Shown here: in pieces, positions 59,585 to 64,000 of the stretch
Layout of the letters: every line of letters begins with the position of its first letter
Numbering within the stretch: the first letter of the stretch is position 1
DNA from: Eopsaltria australis
Taxonomy: Eukaryota > Chordata > Aves > Passeriformes > Petroicidae
NCBI GenBank assembly: GCA_034509425.1
Contig: JAVTVJ010000771.1
Location: 186,001-250,000 of the forward strand
Direction: 5' to 3'
DNA length: 64,000 nucleotides
Made by a program: the position numbers and the translations under genes
The notes under the pieces: model-generated
The model's input: only the letters and a program-made list of their open reading frames with translations
The model's database searches: none
Told to the model about the DNA's origin: nothing

Positions 59585-61860
59585 ACCGGCACTGAACGCG
59601 AGTCACAGCCGGTACCGGCACTGCACGTGAGTCACGGCCAGTACCGGCACCGGAACTGAATGCAGGTCAAAATCGGTACCGGCACTGAACGCGGATCACA
59701 GCCGGTACCGGTACCGGCACCGGCACTGAACGCGAGTCAGAGCCGGTATCGGCACCGGCACTGAACGTCAATCTCAGACGGTTCCGGAACTGAAGGGGGG
59801 TCTCAGCCGGTACCGGCACTGAACGCGGGTCACAGCCGGTACCAGAACCGGGAATGAACGCGGGTCTCAGCAGGTACCGGCACTGAATGCGGGTCACAGC
59901 CGGTACCAGAACCGGCACTGAAGGCGGGTCACAGCCGCTACAGGCTCTGAAAGCGGATCACAGCCGGTACCGACACTGAATTAGGGTCACAGCCGGCACA
60001 CGGACCGGGAATGAAGGCGGGTCACAGCCGGCAGAAGCACTGAACGCGGGTCTCTGCAGGTGCCAAAACCGGGACTGAACCCAGGTCTCAGCCGGTACCA
60101 GAACCGGGAATGAACGCGGGTCTCAGCCGGAACCGGCACTGAATGCGGGCCAAAGCCGGTACTGGCACTCAATGCGGGTCACAGCCGGTACTGGCACTGA
60201 ATGCGGGCCACAGCCGGTGCCGGTACAGGCACTAAATGCGGGTCACAGCCGGAACCGGCACTGAATGCGGGTCACAGCCGGTACTGGCACTGAATGCGGG
60301 CCACAGCCGGTGCCGGTACAGGCACTAAATGCGGGTCACAGCCGGAACCGGCACTGAATGCGGGTCTCAGCCGGTACCGGCACTGAATGCGGGTCTCAGC
60401 CTTTACCAGAACCGGGAATGAATGCGGATCTCAGCCGGTACCGGCACTGAACGCGAGTCTCAGCCGGTACCAGAACCGGCAAGGAACGCGGGTCACAGCC
60501 GGTTCCGGGACTGAACGCAGGTCAGAGCCGGTCCCGGCATTGCCGCTGAATGCGGGTCACAGCCGGTACCAGAACCGGGAATGAACGCGGGTCGCAGCCG
60601 GTATAGGCACTGAACGCGGGTCTCAGCCGGTACCAGAACCGGGAATGAACGCGGGTCTCAGCCGGAACCGCTACTAAACACGGGTCTCAGCCGGTACCGG
60701 CACTGCCACTGAATGCGGGTCTCAGCCGGTACCAGAACCGGGAATGAACGCGGGTCTCAGCAGGTACCGGCACTGAACGCGGGTCACAGCCCGTACCAGA
60801 ACCGGCACTGAATGCGGGTCTCAGCCGGTACTGGCTCTGAAAGCGGATCACAGCCGGTACCGACACTGAATTAGGGTCACAGCCGGCACACGGACCGGGA
60901 ATGAAGGCGGGTCACAGCCGGCAGAAGCACTGAACGCGGGTCTCAGCCGGTACCAGAACCGGGAATGAACGCGGGTCTCAGCCGGTACCGGCACCGGCAC
61001 TGAATGCGGGTGTCAGCCGGTACCGGCACTGAACGCGGGTCTCAGCCGGTACCGGTGCCGGCCCTGAATGCGGGTCTCAGCCGGTACTGGCACTGAACGC
61101 GGGTCTCAGCCGGTACCGGCACTCAATGCGGGTCACAGCCGGTACCGGCACCTGCACTGAATGCGGCTCACAGCCAGGACTGGCTCTGAAAGTGAATCAC
61201 AGCCGGTACCGGCACTGAATGCGGGTCACAGCCGGTACCAGAACCGGGAATGAACGCGGGTCTCAGCCGGTACCGGCACTGAATGCGGGTGTCAGCCGGT
61301 ACCGGCACTGAACGCGGGTCACAGCCGGTACCGGCACCGGCACTGAATGCGGGTCTCAGCCGGTAACAGAACCGGGAATGAACGCGGGTCTCAGCCGGAA
61401 CCGGCACTGAACGCGGACCACAGCCGGTACTGGCACTGGCACTGAATGTGGGTCACAGACGATACCGGCACTGGCACTGAACGCGGGTCACAGCCGGTAC
61501 TGGTTCTGAATGCGGGTCTCAGCCGGTACCGCTACTGAACAGGGGTCACAGCCGGTACCGGCACTGCCACTGAATGCGGGTCTCAGGCTGCACCAGAACC
61601 GGGAATAAACGCGGATCACAGGCGGTACTGGCACTGAATGCGGGTCACAGCCGGTACCGGCACCGGCACTGAATGTGGGTCACAGCCGGTACAGGCTCTG
61701 AAAGCGGGTCTCAGCCGGCACCAGAACCGGGAATGAATGCGGACCTCAGCCGGAACCGGCACCGGCACTGAACGCGGGTGTCAGCCGATACTGGCGCTGC
61801 CACTGAGTGCGGGTCACAGGCGGTACTGGAACGCGGGTTTGAGCCGGTACCGGTTCTGAT
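59585..61860. repeat. Large GC-rich minisatellite, unit about 29 bases
   Basis: About 2.28 kb made almost wholly of a unit that reads GCACTGAACGCGGGTCACAG followed by CCGGTACCG, roughly 75 copies. Common variants are TGAATGCGGG for TGAACGCGGG, GGTCTCAGCC for GGTCACAGCC, and an AGAACCGGGAATGAACGCGG form. Extra GGCACC hexamers change the unit length. The palindrome CCGGTACCGG recurs throughout. Open frames on either strand follow the repeat and are not considered genes. Confidence 0.97.
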
Positions 61861-62062
61861 TGTTGGTTAACGTTATAGTTGTTGGTATTTGTTATCCTTT
61901 GTTTTAGATAGTAGTAAAGAACTGGTTTTCCTATTCCCATATCTTTTCCTGAGAGCTTCTTGATTTCAAATTTATAATAATTCGGAGAGAGAAGGGTTAC
62001 AGTTTCCCATTCCAAGGGAGGCTCCTGCCTTCCTTAACTGACGCCTGTCCTTCAAACCAAGA
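61861..62062 (+). mobile_element. LTR-like fragment
   Basis: A sharp fall to AT-rich sequence at the minisatellite end. The stretch with TTGTTGGTATTTGTTATCC, ATAATAATTCGGAG and GGAGGCTCCTGCCTTCCTT, ending AAACCAAGACA, resembles the 3' part of LTRs common in songbird genomes, from memory. No internal viral genes are attached. Confidence 0.45.
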
Positions 62063-63300
62063 CAAATAGGCAGTGGTGCAAGCAGCTCTCGCTGAACTTT
62101 ATCCTTAGCACTGCCAACGTGAATTCGGTTGGCAGGCCAGTGGCAGCCGCACTCCTCTCATCGTCTGTACGCTGCACACACAAGCCCTGTACCGTGCGGC
62201 TTCGTGCTTTGCCTTATGTGAGCCGCGGCACTTTTGTTCTCTTGGTGTGGCGAATTGTCCCCTACTTCTCGCACAGAACGCTGTGCCGGCAGCCAACGCT
62301 GCTAAGCCATGCTTCAGCCGAAAGACGCTCGGGCCGTGCACTGACCTCAGCCCGTATTGCGCCTCTCTTGCCGTCTGAATCTAAAAGGAAAGCTTTTCAG
62401 CTACGGCTCACTCGGAGACCTGTGCCAGGATAACACGGCTGCTCGCAGCTCGCCCCTGCAACTTGTGCAAACTCGTATTTGCACCTCATTCCAGCCCTTT
62501 TTCTTCTACCGCCTGCAGAGCGCCATCCCAGCCCGGTGCTCTCTGCACGGCCCCTGTCACGGCGAAGGAGCGCCGCACACATTCTAGCCTCGCAACGACC
62601 AAAGATCCGGCTGGCCGGCTGGCCGAGGAAAAAGAGCCAGGATTAAAACGTCTGCTTCCTCACCCCTTCCCGTCGACCGGCTTTGTGGTGCTGCTTGGAA
62701 AGTCTCGGACGTTGAAAGACTAACGCTGCAAGTGCTTCTTTCCTGGCACAGCTCGCTGAGCGACAGCTAGATGCACAGCTTGGAATCTGCGAAGCAGAGT
62801 ATCACTGTACCACGAGCTGAGGGAAAACCGTCCATAGCACGCTGCGGATGCGTGCAGCAGAGACGGCGAAAAGCGGCAAAGCTGAATGCCGTCGCTGAGT
62901 TTCAGTTGTGTCCAAGTCACATTGGGCGAAGAGCGAAGCCGCAGGGAACCGGGCTTCTTTGCGCAGTGTGCACACTGCAAGAGGAGCGGGCCTGACAGTC
63001 TCTTGCCCTGCCGATGTTGCGTTTGAGCCACAAGATGGCGCTGTCGACTCGCAAAAGAAGGAAACGCTCCGAGGACAGCTCGAAACCTCTCCGAGGCTAG
63101 AGCCGCCTTGGAAACGTCCCTGCTCTCAAGCGTCCTGTTGCCAGCGCGAAAAGATTTGCCTGATCTTCCTCTCCCAAGTGCGGAGCCTTCTTTGCACCGC
63201 ACTCAAACGGCAAGACGAGCTCCTTTTGCCCTACATGCTTTCCACTCTAGCAGAATCTGGCCACTCGAAAACATCTGGCAAAAACAGAGCTGGCACAAGT
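62063..63300. other. CpG-rich sequence of unknown nature
   Basis: About 1.2 kb with high CpG and no similarity I recognise. It has overlapping open frames on both strands (plus strand 62119-62433 and 62908-63309; minus strand 62720-63202) without domains or periodicity. It could be a CpG island of an unseen transcript, a retroelement interior or a satellite unit. Confidence 0.4.
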
Positions 63301-64000
63301 GCCAACTAATAATGCCCTTGCTGTCTGCAGCTTCAGCTGCACCCATCGAGCTAGCCGCACACACCCTGCTCCCGGCACTTTCCTTCTCAGCTCTAGCTAC
63401 CTTCCGAAGCCTTCACTCTCACAGAGTCAGGATGCAAACGGAACAGCACCAGGGACTGCTGACACACTAAACCTCCCAGGACAAAATGCTCAACAGCTTG
63501 GCATATGCCTTCCCACTGAGTTCAGCAGCTCAAACCCAGAGAACTGCCTATTGGCACAAGCCTCTTCATTCATTGAGGCCACTCAAGTGTGCACGTCTAA
63601 ACTTGCTTTCTTTACGGAAGAGTGGTAACCAAAAAAAATGTCATGGCCTCCTCCAAAATACAAAGCATCCAGGGACTGATCCACATGCAGTATGGAATGG
63701 CCAACAATTGCTCCTACCTGGAAGGTGTCAAGAGAGAAGAGTCTTGCTGGACTCTTCCTCCCCAATGACACCTTAACATCTGCTTCAGCAACACTGGCAC
63801 TATATCCTCTGTTTCCCAAAGAAAGGGACTCCAAGTCCCCTGGTGCTGGCCAGCATGGGGTGATTGTTTGGATTCCTGACACTGTCCAAGAGAGAAATGA
63901 GTGGTGGATCAGTGTGGTCCACGGAGAGTCCTCAGGGAGAGACCATTGTAAATCTCACTGGTGAGTTTTACAATATCATTTTTGTGGAGTACACCTGAGA
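63301..64000. other. Unidentified terminal segment
   Basis: CpG density falls again here. It includes a hairpin at 63724-63772. The plus-strand frame 63692-63964 and the minus-strand frame 63583-63882 overlap; neither shows a recognised domain. Possibly a fragment of a retroelement that continues past the edge. Confidence 0.35.

Noticed and set aside
59667..61407. Open frames with Val-Pro-Ala-Glu-Thr-Arg repeats on the minus strand of the array
   Set aside because: They follow the DNA repeat, break wherever the unit length changes, and lack any start or splice context.
59585..61860. CRISPR-like array of short repeats
   Set aside because: Units are contiguous variants of one sequence with no unique spacers, in a vertebrate genome.

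Overview
This is nuclear DNA from a bird. Its genes are split into many short exons with GT-AG introns. It carries at least eight 5'-truncated CR1 LINE fragments with the usual avian CR1 3' end, and the gene order SYNJ1 next to CFAP298 matches the vertebrate order known from human chromosome 21. LTR-like pieces suggest a songbird, but that is a weaker inference. Nothing bacterial, no CRISPR array, no tRNA and no rRNA was seen. Layout, left to right: (1) 1-2.1 kb holds the 5' end of CFAP298 (minus strand, exons 1 and 2 only; the rest lies off the left edge), with a CpG-island promoter at about 1.69-2.26 kb. (2) 2.3-4.5 kb is the spacer between CFAP298 and SYNJ1; it contains a probable LTR and the SYNJ1 3' UTR. 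(3) 4.5-52.8 kb is the whole SYNJ1 (synaptojanin-1) gene on the minus strand. I could place one non-coding first exon and 32 coding exons. All intron phases agree, and the chain gives 1573 residues for the long (170 kDa-type) form and 1295 for the short (145 kDa-type) form. (4) 52.8-59.6 kb is gene-poor upstream DNA with a CR1 copy, a probable solo LTR and a degenerate tandem repeat. (5) 59.6-61.9 kb is a large GC-rich minisatellite with a unit of about 29 bp and internal higher-order duplications. (6) 61.9-64 kb starts with an LTR-like stretch, then CpG-rich sequence I cannot identify, then a segment with a strong hairpin. SYNJ1 encodes a presynaptic and endocytic phosphoinositide phosphatase with, in order, a Sac1 phosphatase, an inositol 5-phosphatase, an RRM-like domain, a proline-rich SH3-binding region and, in the long form, a tail with NPF, DPF and WVxF adaptor motifs. 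The most informative findings are two microexons absent from a plain ORF scan: a 24-nt coding microexon between the two phosphatase domains, and a 21-nt microexon with an in-frame stop that by its structure switches the protein between the two C-terminal forms. CFAP298 is a cilia gene with no functional tie to SYNJ1; the two are simply tandem neighbours. PAXBP1, the usual upstream neighbour of SYNJ1, was not recognised in the 11 kb to the right.
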